From Paenibacillus antri (GTDB taxonomy: Bacteria > Bacillota > Bacilli > Paenibacillales > YIM-B00363): a stretch of 64,000 nucleotides of DNA. Each line of letters opens with the position of its first letter. Position 1 is the stretch's first letter. Under the pieces are notes generated by a model that did no database searches, had not been told where the DNA came from, and worked only from the letters and a program-made list of their open reading frames with translations. The stretch covers positions 43,234 to 107,233 of the forward strand of contig NZ_VCIW01000024.1 in NCBI RefSeq assembly GCF_005765165.1, given 5' to 3'. Positions 8,637-16,543 of this stretch are shown piece by piece. Both the position numbers and the translations under genes were made by a program.

Positions 8637-9254
8637 ATGAGCGACTCCGGCTCCAAGCTAGATCCAAGAATCGTCCGCAGCAAAGCGGCCTTACGCGACG
8701 CTCTTCTCCATCTCATGTCGCAACGATCGTTCGCCTCCATCTCGATCACCGATATCGTGAAACAAGCGAAGTACAACCGCGGAACGTTCTATGCGAACTA
8801 TGCCAACAAGGAAGCTCTCCTCGACGACGTCATCTCGGAGTTATTGAAGGATCTCGTTCAAGCGTTCCGAGCGCCGTACGAACATGCGAGCTCCTTTCAC
8901 ATTAGCGAACTGCACGCGAACTCCGTCAAAATTTTCGAGCATGTCCACAAGAACGCGCACCTGTATTCGCTCTTGACCCGAAGCGACGCGCTGCCGGTCC
9001 TGCGCGAGAAGATGTTCGCTTCCCTGAAGGACTTGGTCCGTCACGAGTTCGTGCACGAGGATCCCGACATCGATCCGGAGCTGAGCGCCATCTACTCCAA
9101 TCATGCGCTGATCGGACTTCTCTTCCATTGGATCGAGAGCGGATACGTCCATCCGGCCTCCTATATGCAAGAGCAGCTCATGAAGATCGTGACCCGTCGT
9201 CCGACGCGCATTAAGACGGCCCCGAACAGAAACAGGGAAAAGCCCGCTCCGTGA
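8637..9254 (+). CDS. TetR/AcrR-family transcriptional regulator
   Basis: A 205-residue repressor. The N-terminal HTH spans about residues 10-60, with FASISITDIVKQAKYNRG and TFYANYANKEALLDDVI giving the recognition helix and following helix. The C-terminal ligand domain resembles the Firmicute TetR type. The start ATG 8637 follows GGAAGG at about 6 bases; an in-frame upstream ATG at 8571 is less likely. It is divergent from the SDR gene with a 9-bp inverted repeat in between, so it probably represses that gene and itself. The inducer is unknown. Confidence 0.85.
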   Translation: MSDSGSKLDPRIVRSKAALRDALLHLMSQRSFASISITDIVKQAKYNRGTFYANYANKEALLDDVISELLKDLVQAFRAPYEHASSFHISELHANSVKIFEHVHKNAHLYSLLTRSDALPVLREKMFASLKDLVRHEFVHEDPDIDPELSAIYSNHALIGLLFHWIESGYVHPASYMQEQLMKIVTRRPTRIKTAPNRNREKPAP

Positions 9255-9336
9255 CAAACCCGAGCAGGAGGAGACCTAGCGGATTAGCGCGCCTGCATAA
9301 GTACAGGTAATGATTCCTCTGCATTGCCCGGTCCGC

Positions 9337-9462
9337 AAAATACCTGCAAAAATGCAACTATTTTGCGCTTCAAGAAGCCAACGCTCTCCGAATAGGTGTA
9401 CTTTCGCAGGTATTCGTCATTTCCCATCCCTTTTCCACCCAAATACCTGCAGTTTTGCATCT
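9337..9462. repeat. Paired intergenic repeat with AAATACCTGCA cores
   Basis: The 355-base gap 9255-9609 holds no supported gene. It contains two similar 22-23-base segments in direct orientation (9337-9359 and 9441-9462), each reading AAATACCTGCA, a short A/T/G variable part and TGCA(A/T)CT, plus an inverted partial copy GCAGGTATT at 9406-9414. Each segment contains a small TGCA dyad. This resembles a short dispersed intergenic element; its function is unknown. Confidence 0.45.
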
Positions 9463-9548
9463 CGCTAGTACAAACGGCTTGCCCATGCTCGTGTCTCCGG
9501 AATCGGGGCCAAGTCCGGCATGACCAATTAGAGCTTTCCGATATAACG

Positions 9549-9583
9549 AAAAAATGCCCCGCGACCGCAAGGCCGGGAGCATT
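9549..9583 (-). terminator. Intrinsic terminator after the 33-residue peptide gene
   Basis: On the minus strand AATGCTCCCGG pairs with CGGGGCATT around a TTGCGG-type loop (one bulge), directly followed by TTTTTT. It lies 27 bases after the stop of the small gene at 9610-9711, completing a promoter-gene-terminator unit. Confidence 0.75.
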
Positions 9584-9609
9584 CTCTAATTAAAACTTAG
9601 ATGAGAACA

Positions 9610-9711
9610 TTAAGCGCGCTTATCGTTGTTCGAGGAAATATTTTTCGGATCGGACTTGCTGCCGAGACGAATACCGGATTCTTTCTTGGTCCACGAAGGC
9701 ATGATTACCAC
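9610..9711 (-). CDS. Small basic peptide of 33 residues, unrecognised
   Basis: A short open frame from GTG 9711 with an unusually strong ribosome binding site (AAAAAAGGAGGG, 7-base spacing) encodes a hydrophilic 33-residue peptide beginning VVIMPSWTKKESG and ending NNDKRA. It is rich in Ser, Lys and Asn, with net positive charge and no cysteine. It has its own promoter (TTGACA, 17-base spacer, TAGTAT) and a terminator, so it is probably a real gene giving a transcript of about 185 bases. It lies just downstream of an ABC exporter and two GNAT-like proteins in the same direction. Function unknown; an exported or modified peptide is one guess, a small cytosolic protein another. Confidence 0.6.
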   Translation of the reverse strand: MVIMPSWTKKESGIRLGSKSDPKNISSNNDKRA

Positions 9712-9742
9712 AATAAATCCCTCCTTTTTTCCTATTGCTTCC

Positions 9743-9771
9743 ATACTATTCGATCGTCCAACGGCTGTCAA
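9743..9771 (-). promoter_or_regulatory. Sigma-A-type promoter of the small peptide gene
   Basis: On the minus strand a perfect -35 TTGACA (9766-9771) is followed after exactly 17 bases by TAGTAT (9743-9748). The -35 overlaps the TGA stop of the upstream GNAT gene. The predicted transcript starts near 9736. Confidence 0.65.
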
Positions 9772-10283
9772 TCGAATTTGGCCGTATATTTCGCCACATC
9801 CTCTATCGGAGCGGCATATACGTTCATGCTCATCCGGGGATGCTCGATCCGCCCGATCCGCCGGGCGAACTTCGAGTATAGACGGTTATTCCGGGGATGG
9901 TCCTCCGCCGCCGCTAACGACAGCCATTCGACGTCCGCATGCCTCTCCTGGATCGTTCGAACTAGCATCCCGAGGCCCTTCAGGAAAAACGAAGTCCCGT
10001 GGCGCGAAACCGGGGCCAGACAATATTCGACATAGGCCACCTCGCGATCCTCGTATTCCTGATGAGGAGAGCCTATGGTGTAGCCGGCGAGTCCGGCGAT
10101 CTCCCCCCGCTCGTCTTCGACGCGAAACAACGCACCGTACGTGAGCACGCGGAGCATCGCGGCGTAGGCGTCCTCCGTCCGAAGCCCGGGGTCCGCCGTC
10201 CGCCTCGTCTCCAGAAGGAACGTCATGCACCGGCTGAAATCGGAATCTTCTCGGCAAATATAGCCGCAGAGCTCTTTACTCAT
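9768..10283 (-). CDS. GNAT-like N-acetyltransferase family protein (second of two)
   Basis: A 171-residue protein with a GNAT-like pattern: a central strand reading YGALFRVEDERGEIAGLAGYTIG, then a conserved-looking EYCLAPVSRHGTSFFLKGLGMLV in the place of the acetyl-CoA loop, and WLSLAAAEDHPRNNRLYSKF near the C-terminus. The start ATG 10283 has a GGAGGGG site 6 bases upstream. The gene overlaps the end of the preceding GNAT gene by 8 bases, so both are translated from the ABC transporter mRNA. The substrate is unknown. Confidence 0.7.
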   Translation of the reverse strand: MSKELCGYICREDSDFSRCMTFLLETRRTADPGLRTEDAYAAMLRVLTYGALFRVEDERGEIAGLAGYTIGSPHQEYEDREVAYVEYCLAPVSRHGTSFFLKGLGMLVRTIQERHADVEWLSLAAAEDHPRNNRLYSKFARRIGRIEHPRMSMNVYAAPIEDVAKYTAKFD

Positions 10284-10803
10284 GCCGTCCCCCTCCCCGT
10301 CGCATCGTAAACCGCGCGAGAGCGGCCGGTTCCGTCTCGAACAGATCGATGCGACCGTACTCCTTCTCGCTCGTCTTGACGAGGCGGCAGCTCTTGCCGA
10401 ACAGCTTGCGCAGATCGGACCGATCGGCCGGCGACCAGAACCGAATCGTCTCCGTCTCCGGCGCCCATTCGGCCAAGTAGTCGGAGAACGCTTGAAGCAG
10501 CCGGTAATACGTCGAAGCGTCGCGGGCTTCCTTCCGCAGTACCAAAGCTTCCGCTTGGCAGATGCGCGCGGCGGACGGCATGCCGTCCCCCTCGTCCGAG
10601 AAGGTAAATCCGAGAGCCCCCTTCGCGCGGCCGTCGGCATCGCGAACGAGCAGCGCATCGCCTGCGACGATCGGATTCCCGATAAAGCTGAAGGCGACCG
10701 GGAAACCATAAGGCAGCGTCAGCTCGGCATAATGCTCCATTACCAGCAGGAAATATTCGTCCCACCGTTCGTCGTCGTCGCCGCATGTCACGATCTCGAT
10801 CAT
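10276..10803 (-). CDS. GNAT-like acyltransferase family protein (first of two)
   Basis: A 175-residue protein with distant GNAT character: VAGDALLVRDADGRAKGALGF is the central beta hairpin and AEALVLRKEARDASTYYRLL fits the acyl-CoA binding turn and helix. Its ATG overlaps the stop of the ABC exporter gene (ATGA, 10800-10803) and its 3' end overlaps the next GNAT gene, so the three are translationally coupled. No catalytic residue is certain. It could modify the substrate of the exporter; an ordinary metabolic acetyltransferase cannot be excluded. Confidence 0.6.
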   Translation of the reverse strand: MIEIVTCGDDDERWDEYFLLVMEHYAELTLPYGFPVAFSFIGNPIVAGDALLVRDADGRAKGALGFTFSDEGDGMPSAARICQAEALVLRKEARDASTYYRLLQAFSDYLAEWAPETETIRFWSPADRSDLRKLFGKSCRLVKTSEKEYGRIDLFETEPAALARFTMRRGGGRHE

Positions 10804-12944
10804 TTCATCCGCTCCTTTAACGTTCGTTCCAGCACCTCGCGAATGGACGGATACGCGGCGGTCAGCTCCAGCAGCTGCTCCCGACGCAGCGACAGCAGCA
10901 CGGTCGGCTTGACCGTTACGATGTCGGCCGTACGCGGGATGTCCTTCAGCAAGGCGATCTCGCCGAAGTAATCTCCGTCCTCCAACACCGCCACGCGAAC
11001 GCCGGCCTTCTCGACAGAGACGCGGCCGCGCACGATAATGTAAAACTTGTCGCCCGGATCGTTCTCGCGAACGACCGTATGGCCGGCATCGTATTTCTCG
11101 GTGACGAACCGGTCGGACATCGAGTCCAGCTGCTCGAACGGGATGCCCCGGAAGAACGGCAGCCTCGACAGCCTCTCCCCCTCGACCTTCGCCTGGAAGC
11201 CGTCGCCCGACAATACGAACCCGTGCTGCTTCTCCCACATCTCCGCGTACAGGCCGCCGCGCGCGAGCAGTTCGCGATGGGTTCCGGTCTCGGCGACGGT
11301 TCCGTTTCGAAACACGACGATGAGGTCTGCATTCGTCACGGAAGCGAGGCGATGCGTGACCGTTACGATCGTCCGCTCCCCCCGGAAGCTCTCGATCAGC
11401 TCGTTGATCTCGGCCTCCGTCGACGGATCCAGCGCCGACGTAATTTCGTCGAGAACGAGCAGACGAGGGGAGCCGATCAACGCGCGGGCGATCGCGATGC
11501 GCTGCCGTTGGCCGCCGGAGAAGTTGCCGCCGAAATCCTTCACCAGCGTCGCATACCCCTCGGGCATCCGCTCGATAAGCTCGTGGATGCGAGCGGCTTC
11601 GGCCGCGGCGCGCACATCGGACTCGGCGACGCCGGGACGCGATAGACTAATATTTTCATATACCGTGCCGTTAAATAAGAAAGAATCTTGAAAGACGACG
11701 CCGGTATGCCGCCGATAGTCGGTTTCGCTCAGCTCCCGCAGATCGATGCCGTCGACTTCGATCGATCCCCGCTTCGGATCGTAGAAGCGAAGGAGCAGCT
11801 GCAGCGCCGTGCTCTTCCCGGAGCCGCTCTGCCCGACGAACGCGGTCATGCCGCCGGCCGGGATCGCGAGCGTGACGCCGTCCAGCGCGAGCGCGTGCTC
11901 GTCGTAGCCGAAAGCGACGTCGCGAAACCGGAACCCTTCGCGGACCCCTTCGAACGGCTTCGGCTCGCTCGGCCGCGCGAGCGGGGAACGGTACTGCAGC
12001 ACTTCGGCGATGCGCCGGAAGCTGACGCCGGCCTCGATTAAGCTCGGGATGACTTGCGACAGCGACGAGACGGATTGCCCGGCGCTCAAGAAGATGGTAA
12101 AGAACGCGATGAACGAGCCGACCGATAACTGGTCTTGGAAAATGAGGGTCCCGCCGAAGCCGATCATGGCCGCGTTCAGCGCCAAGAAGGCAGACTGCGG
12201 AATACGGTCGAGCAAGGCATACACGAACGTAACCCGGATGCCGGCCGTCTGTAAGGATGCCAACCGGCGTTCCACTCTTCCGAGGATATACGCGGCGGCA
12301 TTCATCCCCTTCACGACGCGCCGGCCTTTCAACACTTCGTCGATGATGCCGATATACGCGTCGTTTTCCTCCCGGTAGCGCTCCGAGCTGCGTTCGGCTT
12401 TCCTCTGCAGCACGTAAGGACTCGCGAACAGCAGGACGAAGCCGGCGATCATCGCGAGCGCCAGCTTCCACTCCAGATGGAACAACAAGCTTAGCCCGAT
12501 CAGCAGCGCCAAGAGCTCTCGGAACGTTCGCGGAAGCACGCCGGATATGGTGCGATCGACGGCCGAGACGTCCGAGGTCAGCCGATTCGTCAGCGAGCCC
12601 TGGTCGAACCGTCGATGGAAGTCCTCCGATTGCCCGGCGATGTGCCGGAAGAGCTGCGCGCGCAAATCGTACACGGCTTGTTCGTTCACCTTCGCCAACC
12701 GGCGATCGCTGACGATCCCCGCGCCGAGATAGAAGGCGCCGCCGATGACGAGCAGCGTCAAGACCAACGCAAACAGGCCGGCGTCTTTCGCCGGGAAGGC
12801 GTCGTCGATTAAATATTGGAAGCTGAGCGGAGAGACGGCGACATAAGCCGTCTCGACGACGATGCAAGCCGCGATGAGCAGCAGCGAGCCCCAGTACGGA
12901 CGGCAAAGCCGAAGCGCGAAGCGAAACACGAACAAGAGGCTCAC
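10800..12944 (-). CDS. ABC exporter with C-terminal cyclic-nucleotide-binding domain
   Basis: A 714-residue half-transporter. The six-helix ABC membrane domain covers about residues 1-320. The nucleotide-binding domain covers about 335-580, with Walker A GQSGSGKST, signature FSGGQRQRIAIARAL and Walker B LLVLDEITSALD. Residues about 595-714 form a CAP-type effector domain (PFFRGIPFEQLD, RENDPGDKFYIIVRGRV, GDYFGEIALL). The fusion is unusual: similar domains occur on some peptide and bacteriocin exporters (family knowledge). It acts as a homodimer in the membrane. It is followed by two overlapping GNAT genes and then the small peptide gene. Confidence 0.85.
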   Translation of the reverse strand: MSLLFVFRFALRLCRPYWGSLLLIAACIVVETAYVAVSPLSFQYLIDDAFPAKDAGLFALVLTLLVIGGAFYLGAGIVSDRRLAKVNEQAVYDLRAQLFRHIAGQSEDFHRRFDQGSLTNRLTSDVSAVDRTISGVLPRTFRELLALLIGLSLLFHLEWKLALAMIAGFVLLFASPYVLQRKAERSSERYREENDAYIGIIDEVLKGRRVVKGMNAAAYILGRVERRLASLQTAGIRVTFVYALLDRIPQSAFLALNAAMIGFGGTLIFQDQLSVGSFIAFFTIFLSAGQSVSSLSQVIPSLIEAGVSFRRIAEVLQYRSPLARPSEPKPFEGVREGFRFRDVAFGYDEHALALDGVTLAIPAGGMTAFVGQSGSGKSTALQLLLRFYDPKRGSIEVDGIDLRELSETDYRRHTGVVFQDSFLFNGTVYENISLSRPGVAESDVRAAAEAARIHELIERMPEGYATLVKDFGGNFSGGQRQRIAIARALIGSPRLLVLDEITSALDPSTEAEINELIESFRGERTIVTVTHRLASVTNADLIVVFRNGTVAETGTHRELLARGGLYAEMWEKQHGFVLSGDGFQAKVEGERLSRLPFFRGIPFEQLDSMSDRFVTEKYDAGHTVVRENDPGDKFYIIVRGRVSVEKAGVRVAVLEDGDYFGEIALLKDIPRTADIVTVKPTVLLSLRREQLLELTAAYPSIREVLERTLKERMK

Positions 12945-13112
12945 ATCCTAGTTAATTTTTCATAGTTCTTCCATCTTACCATGGCGATAGGAGTCTGTTA
13001 ACCTCGGATGCGATCGCCTGCATCGGCGAATACTACGTACGCGCTCCCCGGCGTTTGCATTGCAAGGAAAGAGCGCTTTACAATAACAGCAATAATCCAC
13101 GGCAGGGAGCGA

Positions 13113-14885
13113 ATGAGCTTGTTGTTGGTCAAGCGCAGCATCTTTACGAAAATCTTGATCAGTTTGCTGGTCGCCACGATCGTCCCGTTCATCTTATCGA
13201 ACTATATTTCCTATCAGATCACGGGGAAGGCCATCAACGAGCAGCTCGTCGAATTGAACCAAAATTCGATGGCGATTACGGCGGCCGGCCTTCACGAATA
13301 TTTTCACGATCTATCGTTGCTCGGTCTCGCCTATTACAGCGATCCCGCGCTGAACAGGATCTTGTCTTCCGAAGAGGTGCAGACCCCGGCGGAGTCCGTA
13401 TATATCACTCAGCAGCTGGAACGCGTCTTCGCTAGATATATGGAGATCGGGTCCGTGTCCTATAAGAGCGCGTTAACGAACAAGCAATTCAATATCGGTA
13501 CCGACTACAGCTCCCGGGTTCAAATTCCGGACTTCCGCGGCCAGAGATTGTCGCGCCCTCACGACGAACTGAAGCGCGAATTCCAGGTGACGCGCATCAA
13601 TCAGGAGCGAAGGCTGCGCGTCAATCGATATTTTCTCGACATCACCACGCGCGACACGATCGGACTCACCACTTTCGACGTGCAGGATACGCAAGTTCGC
13701 GAGCGGGTAAGCGCGTTGACGACGTCGCAGGCGAGCTCCATCTACGTATTTATCCAAGACGACCTCGAGCTCCTGTACGCTCCGGCGGGTTCGGACGAAG
13801 CCGAACTGGACTGGGTCGGCGCGCTGCGGGAGCAGTCCGCAGGACGGGAGGGCGTTACGAAGGGATCTCTCCTCAAACCCGAGGGCACCTATATTTACTA
13901 CCGAGACGTGTCGTACGATCTGCCCGTCACGCTCGTGAAGTTCGTGCCCCAATCCGTCATCGACGAAGCAAGGTCCACGGCGCTCGGACGGTCGCTCGCG
14001 GTCCAAATCGGGGCCGTCGTTCTCGTCGGCGCGATGGCCGCTTTCATCTCGTATATTATCTTGCATCGGGTGGAGCGGCTTCTTCAGAATATCAAGCGGC
14101 TGCAGATGGGGGACTTCAATCTCAAAGCCCCGAAACGCAACCTCGCGCCGGACGAGTTGGATCTGTTAGAGGAACGCTTCCACGAGATGGCCCTCGAGTT
14201 GGACCGGCTGTGGAACAAGCAATACCGCCACCAACTGGAGCTGTCGCACGCGAGATTGAAGATGCTGCAGGCGCAAATCAATCCCCACTTCTTCTATAAC
14301 ACCCTGCAATCCATCGGGACGCTGGCGATCAAGAACCATGCCAGAGAAGTCAGCGATCGATTGGCGGAATTCGGAGCGCTCTTCCGTTACAGCATGGATA
14401 TCGATACGGAAGTGGTTTACTTAAAGGAGGAGCTGGATCATGTCGCGCATTATGCCTCGCTGCAGATGGGCCGCTTCAAAAACAAATTGACGTACGCCGT
14501 CTCTTGCCCCGAAGAAGCCTACGACATCCGGATGCCGAAGATGATTTTGCAGCCTCTAGTGGAGAACAGTATCGTGCACGGGTTGGAAAAGGGGACGGGC
14601 TACGGCGAAATTCAAGCGGACATCGAGCTGAGCGATGCCGAGCTGCGCATTCGCGTCATCGACAACGGCAAAGGCTTTACCCCTGAAGAGATCCAAGCGA
14701 TCCGGCATCGGTACCGGAACCAAAATCCGGTGGAGGAGCAGCGCGTCGGCATCGGCTTGACGAACGTATTGACGCGGCTGCAGCTGTATTACGGCGACTC
14801 CTTCGACTGGGACATTCGAAGCGAGCCTTACGCCAGGACGATCGTGACGTTATTCATTCCAAGAAACGGAGAGCCTCATCGATGA
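13113..14885 (+). CDS. YesM-type sensor histidine kinase
   Basis: A kinase of 590 residues from ATG 13113 (AGGGAG lies only 3 bases upstream; a TTG two codons later has better spacing). The N-terminal helix ILISLLVATIVPFILSNYI and a second near residue 320 flank an extracellular sensing domain. HAMP follows, then the His_kinase motif LQAQINPHFFYNTLQ at about residue 385, N-box ILQPLVENSIVHG and G-box DNGKGF. The stop overlaps the response regulator start (ATGA). It probably controls the downstream sugar ABC transporter and glycosidase operon. Confidence 0.9.
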   Translation: MSLLLVKRSIFTKILISLLVATIVPFILSNYISYQITGKAINEQLVELNQNSMAITAAGLHEYFHDLSLLGLAYYSDPALNRILSSEEVQTPAESVYITQQLERVFARYMEIGSVSYKSALTNKQFNIGTDYSSRVQIPDFRGQRLSRPHDELKREFQVTRINQERRLRVNRYFLDITTRDTIGLTTFDVQDTQVRERVSALTTSQASSIYVFIQDDLELLYAPAGSDEAELDWVGALREQSAGREGVTKGSLLKPEGTYIYYRDVSYDLPVTLVKFVPQSVIDEARSTALGRSLAVQIGAVVLVGAMAAFISYIILHRVERLLQNIKRLQMGDFNLKAPKRNLAPDELDLLEERFHEMALELDRLWNKQYRHQLELSHARLKMLQAQINPHFFYNTLQSIGTLAIKNHAREVSDRLAEFGALFRYSMDIDTEVVYLKEELDHVAHYASLQMGRFKNKLTYAVSCPEEAYDIRMPKMILQPLVENSIVHGLEKGTGYGEIQADIELSDAELRIRVIDNGKGFTPEEIQAIRHRYRNQNPVEEQRVGIGLTNVLTRLQLYYGDSFDWDIRSEPYARTIVTLFIPRNGEPHR

Positions 14886-16423
14886 AAGTATTGATCGTGG
14901 ATGACGAAGAGCATGTAAGAGAAGGCGTAGAGCTCGCGATCGACTGGGAAGCCTACGGCATTCGGAGCATTCTCATGGCCGAGGACGGAGTCAGCGCCAT
15001 GGAGCTCGTCCGACGCGAAGATCCGGACCTTATTATTTGCGATATGAGCATGCCGAGAATGGACGGACCTCGGTTCTTAGAGCTGCTGCGGGAAGAGGGC
15101 TGGAACGCCAAGGTGATCGTACTGAGCGGGTATCAGGAGTTTCGCTACGCCAGAGCGACGCTGCTGGCCAGCGGGGTCGACTATTTGCTGAAGCCGTTCA
15201 AGATCGACGACTTGGATCGGGTCGTCGCGAAAGCCGTGGAATCGATCAAGGAAAGCCGACATCTCCGGACGGAGGATATCCACAAGAACTATCGGTTGAA
15301 GGAAGCCGATTCCCTCTTCAACGAACAGAAGATGGCGGCCTACCTGCAAGCCGACCCGATCCACGAAGAAGGCGTGCTCCAGCTCCTCCATGACGTCGGG
15401 CTGACGGAGAGCCCTTTTTTCACGCTCGTATATTTGCCGATCAACGGAAATCACGTCATCGAACGCTATTACCTCGGCGATGAATCGCTCTTCCTGTTTT
15501 CCGTAAAAAACGTGCTGCGGGATATCGTACAGCACGTCGGTCCGTATTACGGTTTTTCCTACGATTCGTTCTTCGTCGTGCTGCTCCAGGCCGAGCTCGA
15601 CGAGGCCGAATTGGAGTTTTATCGCAAGCGCATCGCCGACGCTTGGGAGCAAGCGTTACGGCTGCGCACGATCTCGGGCGTCTCCCGTCAGCCGGGTACG
15701 GCGGGACAGCTCCAAACCTCGTTAAAAACGGCAAAGTCGGAAATACTACACGCGAATATATTCGGGCCAACGGAGAAAGCCGGAGAACCGAAGCCGTTCC
15801 TAAGCTTCATGGATCACGAGATGCTGCTGCTCGAGGCGATCCGCAATCGCGATAAGGTTCGGATTCGGCAGCTCGTACGTCAATTCGCGGAAACCTTGCG
15901 TTCGAAGGAAGTCGTTCCCGTCAAGGAGCTGCAGCATTACTCTGTGGAAGCGAACCTGCTGTTCATGCGCATTCATCATCAATTGCGCGAGCAAGCGCCG
16001 CTCGAAGCCATGCCGCTATGGTTGTCGGACCTGCAGGAGTGGGAGCGCACGTTGATCTCGATGTTCCAGAGCATTATCGACAACGCGAACGAGGACGCGT
16101 CGACGATACATACGATCTCGGCCGTCAAGCATTACATCGCCGATCATCTGAACGAGGACATTACGCTGTCCTCGCTGGCGGAGCGGTTTCATTTCAGCCC
16201 GCAGTACTTATCGAAGCGGTTCAAGGAAATGTACAACGTCACGGTCATCAATTATTTAACGCAATCGAGGATGGAGAAGGCCGCGGCGCTCCTTCGGCAT
16301 ACCGAGCTCCCCGTACAAGACATCGCCAGGACCGTCGGGTACGAGGACGACAATTATTTCGGCAAGGTGTTCCGCAAACACTACGGCGCCTCTCCGACCC
16401 AATTCAGGAAGGAGCGTAAATAA
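14882..16423 (+). CDS. YesN-type response regulator, REC + AraC HTH
   Basis: A 513-residue regulator. The receiver domain is at residues 1-120 with phosphoacceptor Asp54 in LIICDMSMPRMDG; a long middle region follows to about 410, and an AraC-type double HTH ends the protein (LSSLAERFHFSPQYLSKRFKE and the DNYFGKVFRKHYGASPTQFR signature). It is coupled to the kinase by a 4-base overlap and lies 120 bases upstream of the binding-protein gene, the likely target promoter. That gap holds a TATAAT at 16485-16490 without a good -35, as expected for an activator-dependent promoter. Confidence 0.92.
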   Translation: MKVLIVDDEEHVREGVELAIDWEAYGIRSILMAEDGVSAMELVRREDPDLIICDMSMPRMDGPRFLELLREEGWNAKVIVLSGYQEFRYARATLLASGVDYLLKPFKIDDLDRVVAKAVESIKESRHLRTEDIHKNYRLKEADSLFNEQKMAAYLQADPIHEEGVLQLLHDVGLTESPFFTLVYLPINGNHVIERYYLGDESLFLFSVKNVLRDIVQHVGPYYGFSYDSFFVVLLQAELDEAELEFYRKRIADAWEQALRLRTISGVSRQPGTAGQLQTSLKTAKSEILHANIFGPTEKAGEPKPFLSFMDHEMLLLEAIRNRDKVRIRQLVRQFAETLRSKEVVPVKELQHYSVEANLLFMRIHHQLREQAPLEAMPLWLSDLQEWERTLISMFQSIIDNANEDASTIHTISAVKHYIADHLNEDITLSSLAERFHFSPQYLSKRFKEMYNVTVINYLTQSRMEKAAALLRHTELPVQDIARTVGYEDDNYFGKVFRKHYGASPTQFRKERK

Positions 16424-16543
16424 AAGATTCAAATTTTACTTATTTACGCGAGGATATCCCCTGTGGTCGGCGTCGGCGAAAAAATATAATAAACCTGTCA
16501 ATGGCGCATGATACGCCAATACACATCCATTGGGGGTAAGACC

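Noticed and set aside
9550..9711. Non-coding small RNA instead of a peptide gene
   Set aside because: Not excluded, but a near-perfect Shine-Dalgarno with correct spacing and an uninterrupted frame ending just before the terminator favour translation.
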